This document shows positions 53,333-61,807 of a stretch of 64,000 nucleotides of DNA, in pieces. Positions within the stretch are counted from its first letter, which is position 1. Every line of letters begins with the position of its first letter. Both the position numbers and the translations under genes were made by a program. Source of the DNA: CAYXTW01 sp964452645 (lineage in GTDB: Bacteria > Zixibacteria > MSB-5A5 > GN15 > PGXB01). The notes under the pieces are model-generated. The model did no database searches. It was not told where the DNA came from and was given only the letters and a program-made list of their open reading frames with translations. The DNA is taken from positions 177,970 to 241,969 of the forward strand of contig CAYVMO010000001.1 of the NCBI GenBank assembly GCA_964452645.1. Direction: 5' to 3'.

Positions 53333-53498
53333 ATAGACGAAGGTCCTTTTCTTCCATGATCAGATCACGCCAGTCCATTTTCTTTTTTAATTTGGGAATT
53401 TTCTTAATCCTGAGCTTTTTGTTCAACTCGAGGTCCTGATCGTCCACAAACTCTGATCGTTTGCGGAAACGTGACGTCTTTTTTGATTTCTTTTTCAT
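53322..53498 (-). CDS. Small basic protein, overlaps rsgA start
   Basis: Fifty-eight codons, not a recognised family. It opens MKKKSKKTSRFRKRSEFVDD, continues lysine/arginine-rich (LNKKLRIKKIPKLKKK) and ends in an acidic-aromatic patch (MDWRDLIMEEKDLRLYDE). Its last 11 bases (ATGACGAATAG) contain the start codon of rsgA in another frame, so the two are likely translationally coupled. The strong positive charge and this position suggest a ribosome- or RNA-binding helper. There is only a weak ribosome site (GAAG). Confidence 0.6.
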   Translation of the reverse strand: MKKKSKKTSRFRKRSEFVDDQDLELNKKLRIKKIPKLKKKMDWRDLIMEEKDLRLYDE

Positions 53499-53659
53499 TT
53501 TTCTTCAAAAAACTGCATTTGAATTAGTGATTTGATCTATAAAATATATCGGAATAGATTTATGCTTTTTTAAGATAAAAAGATCTTCCTGCGGTCATAG
53601 AATTTATCTCCAAATCTTGCAAGAAATTATGCTAAATTTTAAAAAAAAGCAACCAAAAA

Positions 53660-53688
53660 TTGAGTTTTTGTCCTTATGTCGATATAAT
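53660..53688 (+). promoter_or_regulatory. Sigma-70-type promoter of the RRM protein gene
   Basis: TTGAGT (53660-53665), a 17-base spacer and a perfect TATAAT (53683-53688). The start codon is 215 bases downstream, so the transcript has a long AT-rich leader; such leaders are common in cold-inducible RNA-binding genes. Apart from this promoter, the 405-base gap 53499-53903 holds no gene I can support. Confidence 0.65.
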
Positions 53689-53903
53689 AAATGCAAAATA
53701 AATGTTGACTTATTTTCCTGTATTGATTTTTTTTACATGATGACAGGTCTCATATTTAAATTTGTGCAGGGATTTTCGTTTCTTGGATAGAATTTCTGTC
53801 GAAAATTTTAATACGGAGGCAATGGCGCAATAGGGCGCTAAGAATTCGTTTATTCTGCTGAATAAAAAGATAAAAAGCGGATAAACCAGCTTGGAGAATT
53901 CAA

Positions 53904-54179
53904 ATGAATATCTATGTCGGCAACCTGTCGTATGATGCGACAGATGAAGGTCTTCGTCAGGCTTTTGAAGCTTACGGCGAAGTGGTAAGCGTTAATATAA
54001 TCAGAGACAAGAATACAGGTCGCTCGCGGGGCTTCGGATTTGTCGAAATGGCCTCAGATGAAGCCGGCCAGGCGGCCATCGAGGGATTGAACGGTTCGGA
54101 GTTGTCGGGTCGCAGCCTTAATGTAAATATGGCGCGCCCGCGTACCGAACGCCCCGCCGGTCGCGGCCGGAGAGAATAA
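53904..54179 (+). CDS. RNA-binding protein with one RRM domain
   Basis: A single RNA-recognition motif, 91 residues: RNP2 IYVGNL at 3-8 and RNP1 RGFGFVEM at 42-49, then a basic RG-rich tail (ARPRTERPAGRGRRE). Such small RRM proteins in cyanobacteria and other bacteria rise in the cold and bind U-rich RNA. A ribosome site (GGAG) lies 8 bases before the ATG. It has a long leader and is followed by a hairpin around 54193-54215. Confidence 0.93.
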   Translation: MNIYVGNLSYDATDEGLRQAFEAYGEVVSVNIIRDKNTGRSRGFGFVEMASDEAGQAAIEGLNGSELSGRSLNVNMARPRTERPAGRGRRE

Positions 54180-54201
54180 TGGCCGAAAGGAGCTGTCGGT
54201 T

Positions 54202-54273
54202 ATGAAAGCCGATAGCCGGCCGAAAATAAATTTATTAAATCCGAGTTCCGGGACGGATGTGTGCCCGAAATAA
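54202..54273 (+). CDS. Possible 23-residue peptide after the RRM gene
   Basis: A short frame MKADSRPKINLLNPSSGTDVCPK preceded by AAAGGAG 9 bases before the ATG. It overlaps a hairpin (CTGTCGG-TTATGAAAG-CCGATAG, flanked by GGCCG/CCGGCC), so the Shine-Dalgarno match may be coincidence and the region only the 3' end of the RRM transcript. Confidence 0.25.
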   Translation: MKADSRPKINLLNPSSGTDVCPK

Positions 54274-54327
54274 AATGAAGCGCTCGTTTTTCAATAAGCG
54301 TAATTGAGTTTATTGGAGGATGAACGT

Positions 54328-54858
54328 ATGTTATTAGCGGCAATCGGCTACCCGGAATTAAATCATCCTGATTTCGAATGGATTCAGACCATCCGGGTTC
54401 AATATGACGTCGATAATTATAATTTAATCAAACCGCATTTTACATTCTTTTTCCCCTGTTCCGATATAGACCAAAATGATTTATTAAATCATGTTAAAAA
54501 GTGTGCCGGTGGGACGGAATCTATTCCGTTTAAGATAGGTGCGACAAAAGTAAATCCTGATATATCCGGTGAGAGGTGGTATCTTTTTCTGGTGCCGGAT
54601 GAGGGATATGAAAAAATTGTCAAAATACATGATACATTATATACCGGAATTTTAGCGGATAGATTAAGACAGGATATTCCGTATGTCCCTCATATTACAA
54701 TTGGTGTTTTTAATAGCGAACAGGAGTGCGACAAAGTCTCTGATAAACTGGACAAGGAGAAGCTGTCAATAGCAGGTCGAATCTTATCGATCGACGTTAT
54801 ATCTTTGGAAAAGAATAAAGTGGAGACGATTGCGAAGTTCGAGTTGATATCAAACTGA
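54328..54858 (+). CDS. 2H phosphoesterase / 2'-5' RNA ligase family protein
   Basis: A 176-residue 2H-fold protein with the paired motifs HFT (37-39) and HIT (122-124). The family includes 2'-5' RNA ligases and cyclic phosphodiesterases. The ATG at 54328 has GGAGG (54315-54319) 8 bases upstream; the frame is open 8 codons earlier from a TTG without such support. Its place next to an RNA-binding gene is suggestive, but no shared pathway is proven. Confidence 0.82.
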   Translation: MLLAAIGYPELNHPDFEWIQTIRVQYDVDNYNLIKPHFTFFFPCSDIDQNDLLNHVKKCAGGTESIPFKIGATKVNPDISGERWYLFLVPDEGYEKIVKIHDTLYTGILADRLRQDIPYVPHITIGVFNSEQECDKVSDKLDKEKLSIAGRILSIDVISLEKNKVETIAKFELISN

Positions 54859-54950
54859 GAGCGGTTATTCTTCCGTATTGACAATCGAAGTAGAATAACA
54901 CAAATTTACTATTGATTGATTTTCCGGCGAACTTTGATTGGAGGATAAAA

Positions 54951-55256
54951 ATGTCATTGGCATGGGAAAAATTTTATGAGGCGGTGCGTTCGCTGGCCTC
55001 ATGGGGAACGATTCAGGAGCGGCTTTCGAATACATATATATGTTATCTCGGGCAACTGGAAAAAGACGAGTTACCGCCGGAGGTCCGGGGAAATTTCCTG
55101 GATTTATGCCAAAGTATCACCGCTGGGAAACCGTTCGGCGACGGCAGCGTGGTACGGGAGACGGTCAGCGGTATGTCGGATGAAGAAGCTTTTGAACATG
55201 CCGAAAAAATTATCGATATTTACGACAACATCGCCCGTAACGAGGGTCCGCTGTAA
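54951..55256 (+). CDS. Small protein of unknown function
   Basis: A 101-residue soluble protein with no recognised domain: an aromatic N-terminal helix (MSLAWEKFYEAVRSLASWG), then mostly helices, ending in an acidic segment (DEEAFEHAEKIIDIYDNIARNE). GGAGG at 54940-54944 is 6 bases before the ATG, which decides this start over an upstream frame opening at 54912. It lies 17 bases before the deiminase-fold gene, so the two may be co-transcribed. Confidence 0.65.
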   Translation: MSLAWEKFYEAVRSLASWGTIQERLSNTYICYLGQLEKDELPPEVRGNFLDLCQSITAGKPFGDGSVVRETVSGMSDEEAFEHAEKIIDIYDNIARNEGPL

Positions 55257-55273
55257 GAGCGTGACGTTGCACA

Positions 55274-56152
55274 ATGGAGCTGGCCCGGTCTGAAGTTAAC
55301 AAAATCCGAAGCATCATAATTAAACACCCGAAAGATGCTTATATCTCGCAGGAAAACATCGATTCGCAATGGGAGAAACTAAACTACATTGATCGGCCTG
55401 TATATGAAAAAACGATTGAAGAATACGGGGCTTTTGCCCGATTGCTGAAAGTAGAAATTCCCGATATATATTTTCTTACCGAAGATAAGACGGTCGGACT
55501 TGATTCGATATATGTTCGCGACGCAATGATAACCACCGACAGCGGGGTGGTACTTTGCAATATGGGTAAAGTTGCACGTCGCGGGGAACCTTCGGCCGCC
55601 GAGGTTTTTCTTAAGGCGCAGAATATTCCTGTACTGGGCAGAATTACCGGCGATGGCCGACTTGAGGGCGGCGATTTGATTTGGCTGGATAGTAAAACGC
55701 TGGTGGTCGGACAGGGATATCGAACCAATGATGAGGGTATTCGGCAGTTGAAGGAGCTAACCTCGGGATTGGTTGAAAAATTTATGATTGTCTTTCTGCC
55801 GCATTGGAATGGCCCCGGTGACGTTTTCCATTTAATGTCGTTTATCAGTCCTATTGATAACGATCTGGCGGTCGTGTATTCGCGCCTGATGCCGGTATTT
55901 TTCCGCGATTGGTTAATAGACCGCGGAATACAACTTATTGAAGTTCCCGATACCGAATTTGCCACCATGGGATGCAATGTTCTGGCTATCGCGCCGCGAA
56001 AGTGCGTCATGTTAGCGGGCAATCCGATTACAAAACGCAGACTTGAAGACGCCGGCGCGGAAGTATTGACGTACAAGGGCGATAATATATCTCTTAAGGG
56101 TGGCGGCGGCCCGACGTGCCTGACCCGGCCGTTACGACGAATAACCGAATAA
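55274..56152 (+). CDS. Guanidino-group-modifying enzyme (amidinotransferase/DDAH-like)
   Basis: A 292-residue member of the arginine deiminase/amidinotransferase fold. The catalytic pattern is visible: YVRDA (80-84), the substrate-binding Glu-Gly-Gly-Asp (131-134), H186 (GPGDVFHLMS) and the nucleophile C282 near the end (GGGGPTCLTRPL). Family enzymes include dimethylarginine dimethylaminohydrolase, arginine deiminase and amidinotransferases; the short length points to the DDAH type. No other arginine genes are near. Confidence 0.88.
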   Translation: MELARSEVNKIRSIIIKHPKDAYISQENIDSQWEKLNYIDRPVYEKTIEEYGAFARLLKVEIPDIYFLTEDKTVGLDSIYVRDAMITTDSGVVLCNMGKVARRGEPSAAEVFLKAQNIPVLGRITGDGRLEGGDLIWLDSKTLVVGQGYRTNDEGIRQLKELTSGLVEKFMIVFLPHWNGPGDVFHLMSFISPIDNDLAVVYSRLMPVFFRDWLIDRGIQLIEVPDTEFATMGCNVLAIAPRKCVMLAGNPITKRRLEDAGAEVLTYKGDNISLKGGGGPTCLTRPLRRITE

Positions 56153-56159
56153 CTATATT

Positions 56160-56717
56160 TTAGTAAACAATCCGGATATTATAATTTTGTCTGATTTTTA
56201 GCCAATCCTTTTTAATTATTGCAAATCGGTATTCGTCTTCAAATTCTCCCCTTGAGTTCAAAGCGAATTCGCGCACTATGCCCTCCGGCCTGAATCCGGG
56301 TGTCTTTTCAATTGATTTCTTTGAGGATATATTAGAGACAAAACATCCCGTTTCAACGCGATTTAGACCGAGAAATTCAAATGCCAGATAAAAAAGTAAT
56401 GGCTTAGCAGATGGTGCTATTCCTTTACCCCTCATATGAGTCAATATATCTGCTCCGGTATATCCGCGACAGTTTTTCCAACTGCAGATTCCAAGCAATG
56501 TCATCCCGGCTAATTCCTCTTCGAAATGTGCGTAAAATCCGTATTTTGTCCTACGTCCTGATTCGTCATAGCGAGGCCTATAACTTTTCTCAAGCTCGGC
56601 AAGCATATATTCGGCATCCGGAAATTTTTGCAGCATCTGCCTGACTGCTGCAATATTGTCATCATTAATTAAAGTCAGAATTACCGCATCAGATTGTATA
56701 GCTTTGAATTTATTCAA
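56160..56717 (-). CDS. GNAT family acetyltransferase (RimJ/RimL-like)
   Basis: A 185-residue N-acetyltransferase. The GNAT core is seen in GYTGADILTHMRGKGIAPSAKPLLFYLAFEFLG, the acetyl-CoA site, followed by LNRVETGCFVSNISSKKSIEK, typical of the RimJ/RimL subgroup that acetylates protein N-termini or amino groups. Convergent with the deiminase-fold gene 7 bases away. Confidence 0.82.
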   Translation of the reverse strand: MNKFKAIQSDAVILTLINDDNIAAVRQMLQKFPDAEYMLAELEKSYRPRYDESGRRTKYGFYAHFEEELAGMTLLGICSWKNCRGYTGADILTHMRGKGIAPSAKPLLFYLAFEFLGLNRVETGCFVSNISSKKSIEKTPGFRPEGIVREFALNSRGEFEDEYRFAIIKKDWLKIRQNYNIRIVY

Positions 56718-56828
56718 AGCAACAATATTTGTTTGTAAGAGATTTCTCGCACAAGTGTTGAGAAATCACGTTTCACATCTTTAATTATACTAAAGCCCTC
56801 CGGGCATTCCAACCTACGACTGATTGAC

Positions 56829-58649
56829 TCACGAAGTCAGGCGTTCGACTTCATCGACTTCCTCTGCGAAAAGTTTCAAGGCCGCCTTAACCGGATCGGG
56901 AGTGGTCATATCGACGCCGCACTTTTTCAACTGTTCGATGGGATAGTCATTGCCGCCGGAGGACAATAATTCGAGATATTTCTCGACAATACCGGGTTCA
57001 CCATCGAGAAATTTATTCAGAATCCCCTGTGACGCGGCAAACGAGGTGGCATACTGGAAAACATAAAAAGTCATATAAAAATGCGGGATACGCGCCCAGT
57101 TGTATTTCGTGTTTTCGTCCATCGTCACGACCGGGCCCAAGTACTTTTTCTGCAATTTTTCCCAGAGGTCGTTCAAAGTATCGGGCGAGAGAGCCTCGCC
57201 GCTTTCGACAATTTCATGAATTTCCAATTCAAAGCGTGAGAAAAGCACCTGCATGAAGAACGTCCCGAAAGTATTGTCGATATGCCGATTTAATAAAAAG
57301 AGTTTTTGTTTATTGTCGGTCGCTTTATCGAGCAGATATTTCAGTAACAGCCCTTCGTTCAAAGTCGAGGCCACTTCGGCGACAAATATCGAATACTGAG
57401 CTTTTTGGAAGGGCTGGTTTTGGTTGGATAGATAACTGTGCAGGCAATGGCCCATCTCGTGCGCCAGCGTGAACATGTTATTAATCGTGTCGTTGTAATT
57501 CATCAGGACATACGGATGGCTGGAATAATTCCCCCAGCTGTAAGCGCCGCCGCGTTTGCCCTCGGTTTCATAAACATCGACCCAGCGATTGTCGAATCCT
57601 TTTTTAATAATCGAGCCGTACTTTTTGCCGAGTGGTTTGACGGCCTCAAGAACTTCCTCGATCGCATGGGAGTACGCGACATCATAATTTTGTTCGGGAA
57701 AAAGCGGACAGTACATGTCGTACGGATAAATCTTATCCAGGTTGAGGATTTTCCGCCGCAATTCCATCCATTTGTGGAATCCCGCGAGATCGGATTCGGT
57801 CGTATCCAGAAGTGAGCGATAAACGGAAACCGGAATATTGTGGGCATCGAGAGCCTGATGCAGACAGCTTTCGAACTTCCGGGCGCGGGCAAAGAAAACG
57901 TCGCGATTTACCGCCGCCGATATTGTTGCCCCGATCGTATTAATCCGCTCTTTATAAGACGACAGAAACGCCTCGCGGGCATCTTTACGCACCTGCTGGT
58001 CGGAGGATTCCATAAACTTGCTGTACCGCTGCTTGGTCAGTTGAACTTCCTGACCGTTTTCGTCGGTGATGGACGGATATTTCATGTCAGCATTGTCGAG
58101 CAGCGTAAAGATATTGTTCGGGCTGCGGCCGATCATATCAACCTGCGCTAATATTTCTTCGACTTCGGCCGAGCGGATATGTGACCGGGAGCGAATCAGC
58201 TCCTTGATATAGAAATCATAAATGTCGGTTTTGGGAAATTGCGAAGCGAGTTCCTCAAGACGGGCATCTTCCATGGTCAGTAATTCCGGCTCGACAAACG
58301 AAAAGGCGGCGTTGGCCTGTGACATAAGCATGGCGGCGCGCTCGGTCATAGCCTGATATTTTGAAAGCCGGCTGTCGAGATCCTGACAGAGTTTGGCATA
58401 TTGATAGAGATTCCCGCAAATCAGCAACAGATTCGACCGGCTTTCAAGGCAGTCGAAAAGCACTTTGGCTGATTCATTCAGTTTTCCGGAGAAATCTTTG
58501 GCCGACTCGATGATTCCCTGCGCCTTGGTATAATCGGACTCCCAGGCTTTGTCATCTTTATAAAGGGCGGTCAGGTCCCATTTGAACTCTTCGGTGATGT
58601 CCGCTCTTTGCGGGATATTTTCAGATTTGTTTTTGATCGCGGTGGCCAT
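56829..58649 (-). CDS. pepF: Oligoendopeptidase F (M3 family)
   Basis: Zinc metallopeptidase that cuts short peptides (about 7-17 residues). The zinc motif HEMGH is at 397-401 inside FTLAHEMGHCLHSYL, with the third ligand expected about 25 residues on (ASTLNEGLL). The 606-residue length is standard. No signal peptide is visible. Divergent from nadC. Confidence 0.95.
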   Translation of the reverse strand: MATAIKNKSENIPQRADITEEFKWDLTALYKDDKAWESDYTKAQGIIESAKDFSGKLNESAKVLFDCLESRSNLLLICGNLYQYAKLCQDLDSRLSKYQAMTERAAMLMSQANAAFSFVEPELLTMEDARLEELASQFPKTDIYDFYIKELIRSRSHIRSAEVEEILAQVDMIGRSPNNIFTLLDNADMKYPSITDENGQEVQLTKQRYSKFMESSDQQVRKDAREAFLSSYKERINTIGATISAAVNRDVFFARARKFESCLHQALDAHNIPVSVYRSLLDTTESDLAGFHKWMELRRKILNLDKIYPYDMYCPLFPEQNYDVAYSHAIEEVLEAVKPLGKKYGSIIKKGFDNRWVDVYETEGKRGGAYSWGNYSSHPYVLMNYNDTINNMFTLAHEMGHCLHSYLSNQNQPFQKAQYSIFVAEVASTLNEGLLLKYLLDKATDNKQKLFLLNRHIDNTFGTFFMQVLFSRFELEIHEIVESGEALSPDTLNDLWEKLQKKYLGPVVTMDENTKYNWARIPHFYMTFYVFQYATSFAASQGILNKFLDGEPGIVEKYLELLSSGGNDYPIEQLKKCGVDMTTPDPVKAALKLFAEEVDEVERLTS

Positions 58650-58745
58650 ATTCTTCCTCTCTCGAGTAAATATTTAAACCTTATAATTAACCATATTTTG
58701 GGCCGGTTTTCAAGGGTTATTATATTTTTTGCCGAAAGAGAGCAT

Positions 58746-58773
58746 TTGACAGAAACTCGATAGCTGTTATCTT
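58746..58773 (+). promoter_or_regulatory. Candidate promoter of nadC
   Basis: TTGACA (58746-58751), a 16-base spacer and TATCTT (58768-58773). The nadC ATG is 8 bases later with no ribosome site, so a leaderless mRNA is likely if this is the promoter. Confidence 0.5.
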
Positions 58774-58781
58774 ATATTACG

Positions 58782-59663
58782 ATGGATTCGATAGATGAAA
58801 TTTTGCTGCGGCAGATCGAGGTGGCGCTGATGGAAGATATCGGGCCGGGTGATATTACCACTTTGGCCTGTATCGAGCCGAAAAAAATATCGGCGGTCAT
58901 CAATGCGAAATCGGATGGTGTTCTTAGTGGTTTGCCATTGGTTGCGGCTGCTTTCGAAAAGCAGGATGATAATATTATTCTCAGACCGATTAAAAAGGAT
59001 CGGCAGTCATTTAAGCGGGGCGATGTCATACTCGAAATCGAAGGCGACAGCCGCGCTATTCTGACTGTCGAGCGAACGGCGCTGAATTTTTTGGGGCATC
59101 TGTCCGGGATTGCGACGCTGACTGCTAAATTTGTCAAAGAGATCGCCGGAACATCGGCCAAAATTCTGGATACCCGCAAGACGACTCCGGGCCTTCGCTA
59201 TCTGGAAAAGTATGCGGTGACCTGCGGCGGCGGAGTGAATCATCGTTTTGGGCTTTATGATATGGCGCTGATAAAAGATAATCATATCGCGGCGGCCGGT
59301 TCGGTGAGTGCGGCGGTTAAAAAACTTAAAGAATACCTGGGCAGTGAAGATTTAAAAAGGCGATTTAATGTAACTCCGGATAAAATCGAGATCGAGGTGG
59401 AAATCACCGATGAAAACCAATTGGCCGAAGCTATCAATAACGGTATAAAAAGACTGCTTCTTGATAACCAGTCGGTCGAACAATTATCGGTACTGGCTAA
59501 AAAAGCCCGTGCGCTGTCGCCTAATATATTACTGGAAGCATCGGGCAATGTGAATATCGATAATGTCCGCCAAATTGCCGAAACCGGGGTCGATTTTATA
59601 TCAATCGGTGCTCTAACGCACTCGGCCCCCGCGTCTGATTTTTCGCTGAAAGTAAAATCCTGA
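58782..59663 (+). CDS. nadC: Nicotinate-nucleotide diphosphorylase (carboxylating)
   Basis: Quinolinate phosphoribosyltransferase of de novo NAD synthesis. Motifs: EDIGPGDITT, VERTALNFLGHLSGIAT, DTRKTTPGLRYLEKYAV, GGGVNHRFGLYDMALIKDNH and the phosphate site near the end (EASGNVNIDNVRQIAETGVD). The 293-residue length is normal. It uses PRPP, which Prs makes. It is followed by birA after 1 base. Confidence 0.96.
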   Translation: MDSIDEILLRQIEVALMEDIGPGDITTLACIEPKKISAVINAKSDGVLSGLPLVAAAFEKQDDNIILRPIKKDRQSFKRGDVILEIEGDSRAILTVERTALNFLGHLSGIATLTAKFVKEIAGTSAKILDTRKTTPGLRYLEKYAVTCGGGVNHRFGLYDMALIKDNHIAAAGSVSAAVKKLKEYLGSEDLKRRFNVTPDKIEIEVEITDENQLAEAINNGIKRLLLDNQSVEQLSVLAKKARALSPNILLEASGNVNIDNVRQIAETGVDFISIGALTHSAPASDFSLKVKS

Positions 59664-59664
59664 A

Positions 59665-60675
59665 ATGCAAATAACCAATCCGGAAGCGCTGGCCGAAAAG
59701 GTCCTGGATAAAATACGAAAACAGGATGATCACCCGGTCGAACGCACGAAATTAATCAAGAGTCTCAAAATCTCGGAAGACAATTTAAACCAGGCTGTTT
59801 TACTCCTGAAAAACTGGGGCTATTTAATCAAGGTCAATAATCGGGGAGAGATAATTTTCCAGTCGGCGCCTGACAGCTTAATCTCGACCGAAATTTCATA
59901 TAAGTTAAAAGCGAAAACGATGGGACGCGAAATCCACGCTTTCAAATCGGTGCAGTCGACAAATACCGTGGCTCATCAGTTGGCGGCATCGGGAGCGCCG
60001 GAAGGAACCCTGGTGGTGGCGGAATCTCAGACTAAAGGTCGCGGGCGGCTCGGTCGCATGTGGCATTCGCCCGAAAATTGCGGGATTTATTGCTCTCTTG
60101 TTTTGCGGCCGAAGATACACCCGACCAGAGCACCGGGAATTTCATTGATATCGGCGATCGCGGTTGCCGAGACGATTGCCGGCTGCAATGATTTTAAAAT
60201 CGGCATCAAATGGCCCAACGATGTTTTATTGTCCGGCCGGAAGGTCGCCGGCATTCTCACCGAATTGTCCGCGGAGCTGGATCGGGTCAATTTTATCGTG
60301 GTCGGGATCGGAATTAATGTAAATCACAAACGGGCCGATTTTCCGGCGGAATTAAGAGAAACGGCGACATCGATCCGAATAGACGGGAAAACAAAGATTA
60401 AGCGGGTCGATTTTTTGCAAAAATTACTATATAACTTCGAAAAAGAATACATAATTTTCAAAAAATCAGGACTGGAAAAGTCCCATAAGAAAATTTTGGA
60501 ATATTCATCACTTTTATATACTGAGGTGGAGTTGAGGATGGGCCGTAAGACTATCTCCGGTAAGGTGATAGATATTGATAAACTGGGTCAATTGGTGATA
60601 GAGACCTCTGAGGGAATCATGCGTTTCAATGCCGGTGAAGTGACCACGCGTCAAAAAGTTGGTCGTATTAATTGA
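59665..60675 (+). CDS. birA: Bifunctional biotin ligase / biotin repressor BirA
   Basis: Ligates biotin to acyl carriers and, through an N-terminal winged helix (about 1-65), represses biotin genes. The catalytic region has STNTVAHQLA, GRGRLG (125-130, ATP/biotinyl-AMP loop) and KWPNDVLL. The 336-residue length fits the repressor form. It lies 1 base after nadC; both belong to cofactor metabolism. Confidence 0.95.
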   Translation: MQITNPEALAEKVLDKIRKQDDHPVERTKLIKSLKISEDNLNQAVLLLKNWGYLIKVNNRGEIIFQSAPDSLISTEISYKLKAKTMGREIHAFKSVQSTNTVAHQLAASGAPEGTLVVAESQTKGRGRLGRMWHSPENCGIYCSLVLRPKIHPTRAPGISLISAIAVAETIAGCNDFKIGIKWPNDVLLSGRKVAGILTELSAELDRVNFIVVGIGINVNHKRADFPAELRETATSIRIDGKTKIKRVDFLQKLLYNFEKEYIIFKKSGLEKSHKKILEYSSLLYTEVELRMGRKTISGKVIDIDKLGQLVIETSEGIMRFNAGEVTTRQKVGRIN

Positions 60676-60759
60676 AAATAATGTGAAATTTTTCACTTGG
60701 ATTTTTGATTCCATTTATTATATTCGGCTGCGACGTATGATATGGTGATTGGATAGGCA

Positions 60760-61149
60760 ATGTATTCGAAAAAAGTCATCGAACATTTTCAGAATCCGAG
60801 AAACGTCGGGGAGATAGAAGATGCGAGCGGCGTTGGTACGGTCGGTAATCCCTCATGCGGCGATATTATGAAAATGTACATCAAGGTCGAAAACGGCGTC
60901 ATTGCAGATATCAAATTTCAGACCTTTGGCTGTGGCGCGGCCATTGCCACCAGTTCCATTACGACCGAAATGGTTAAGGGAAAAACAATTGAAGAGGCGG
61001 AAAAGCTGACGCGCGATGCCGTTGCGGAGGCGCTCGACGGTTTACCCCCGATTAAGATGCATTGCTCCAACTTAGCCGCGGACGCTCTCCGAGCGGCCAT
61101 CGCCGATTACCGATCGCGGTTGAAGGTCTCCAAAAATGATCCGGCATAG
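60760..61149 (+). CDS. Iron-sulfur cluster scaffold (IscU/NifU N-domain)
   Basis: Scaffold on which [2Fe-2S]/[4Fe-4S] clusters are built. The three conserved cysteines are C33 (GNPSCGD), C58 (FGCGAA) and C102 (MHCSNLA). The 129-residue length matches IscU/NifU-N. No cysteine desulfurase gene lies in the window. It overlaps the next gene by 14 bases. Confidence 0.94.
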   Translation: MYSKKVIEHFQNPRNVGEIEDASGVGTVGNPSCGDIMKMYIKVENGVIADIKFQTFGCGAAIATSSITTEMVKGKTIEEAEKLTRDAVAEALDGLPPIKMHCSNLAADALRAAIADYRSRLKVSKNDPA

Positions 61150-61789
61150 CTTTATCTTTGTTATTTCTACTCTGACGCTTATTACATTTTCGGCATGCGT
61201 CAAGCGTGTCGAACGCCAGGCAAAAATAGATTACAGCCGGTATTTTCCGTTACACGAAGGCGATGAATTTATCTATACCGGTATCACGGAAAAGGCGGTT
61301 ATTACGGGCGAGATCGGTGATTTGTTTACTTTGACAGTCTATGACACGACCGGAAATATTATAAGGCGGGAAGACTATCTGAGAAAGGAAACCGGCGTGA
61401 GATTAAAAAGCGTTGCTAATAACGATTCATTGGGCGTGTCAAAAATTTTCGAACCTTCGCTACCGTTCGGTCCCTGGTCGAATCTTATCGGCGATACGCT
61501 GCTGGTCAGTTCAGTGGAAATACATTTTGATTCGGCCAACACGCATTTACCGATTACAGCCGAATTTCAGATAGTCGCTATTGAAACGATGGTGACGCCG
61601 TCCGGGAGTTATGACGACTGCATTAAAATACGCCGATTAATAAAGCCGGCCGATAATTCCGAGCCGGGAGCGACGGAAGAAGAATCCTTCTGGTGGTTCG
61701 CCCCGGACGTGGGGCTGGTGCGGAGTGAAACACCTGAAGGCATTCGTGAGCTTGTCAGAGCTACTATCGGCGGCGTGAACGCTCCTTAG
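61136..61789 (+). CDS. Lipoprotein of unknown function
   Basis: A 217-residue protein with a lipoprotein signal (MIRHSFIFVISTLTLITFSAC, Cys 21). The mature part is predicted all-beta (RYFPLHEGDEFIYTG start, FWWFAPDVGLVRSETPEG near the end), a layout often seen in uncharacterised envelope proteins. It overlaps the scaffold gene by 14 bases and lies 18 bases before mutM. Confidence 0.75.
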   Translation: MIRHSFIFVISTLTLITFSACVKRVERQAKIDYSRYFPLHEGDEFIYTGITEKAVITGEIGDLFTLTVYDTTGNIIRREDYLRKETGVRLKSVANNDSLGVSKIFEPSLPFGPWSNLIGDTLLVSSVEIHFDSANTHLPITAEFQIVAIETMVTPSGSYDDCIKIRRLIKPADNSEPGATEEESFWWFAPDVGLVRSETPEGIRELVRATIGGVNAP

Positions 61790-61807
61790 ACATAAGAGCT
61801 GTTATCT

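Noticed and set aside
55384..56076. Open frame of 230 codons on the minus strand
   Set aside because: Antisense to the deiminase-fold gene; serine/arginine-rich shadow composition.
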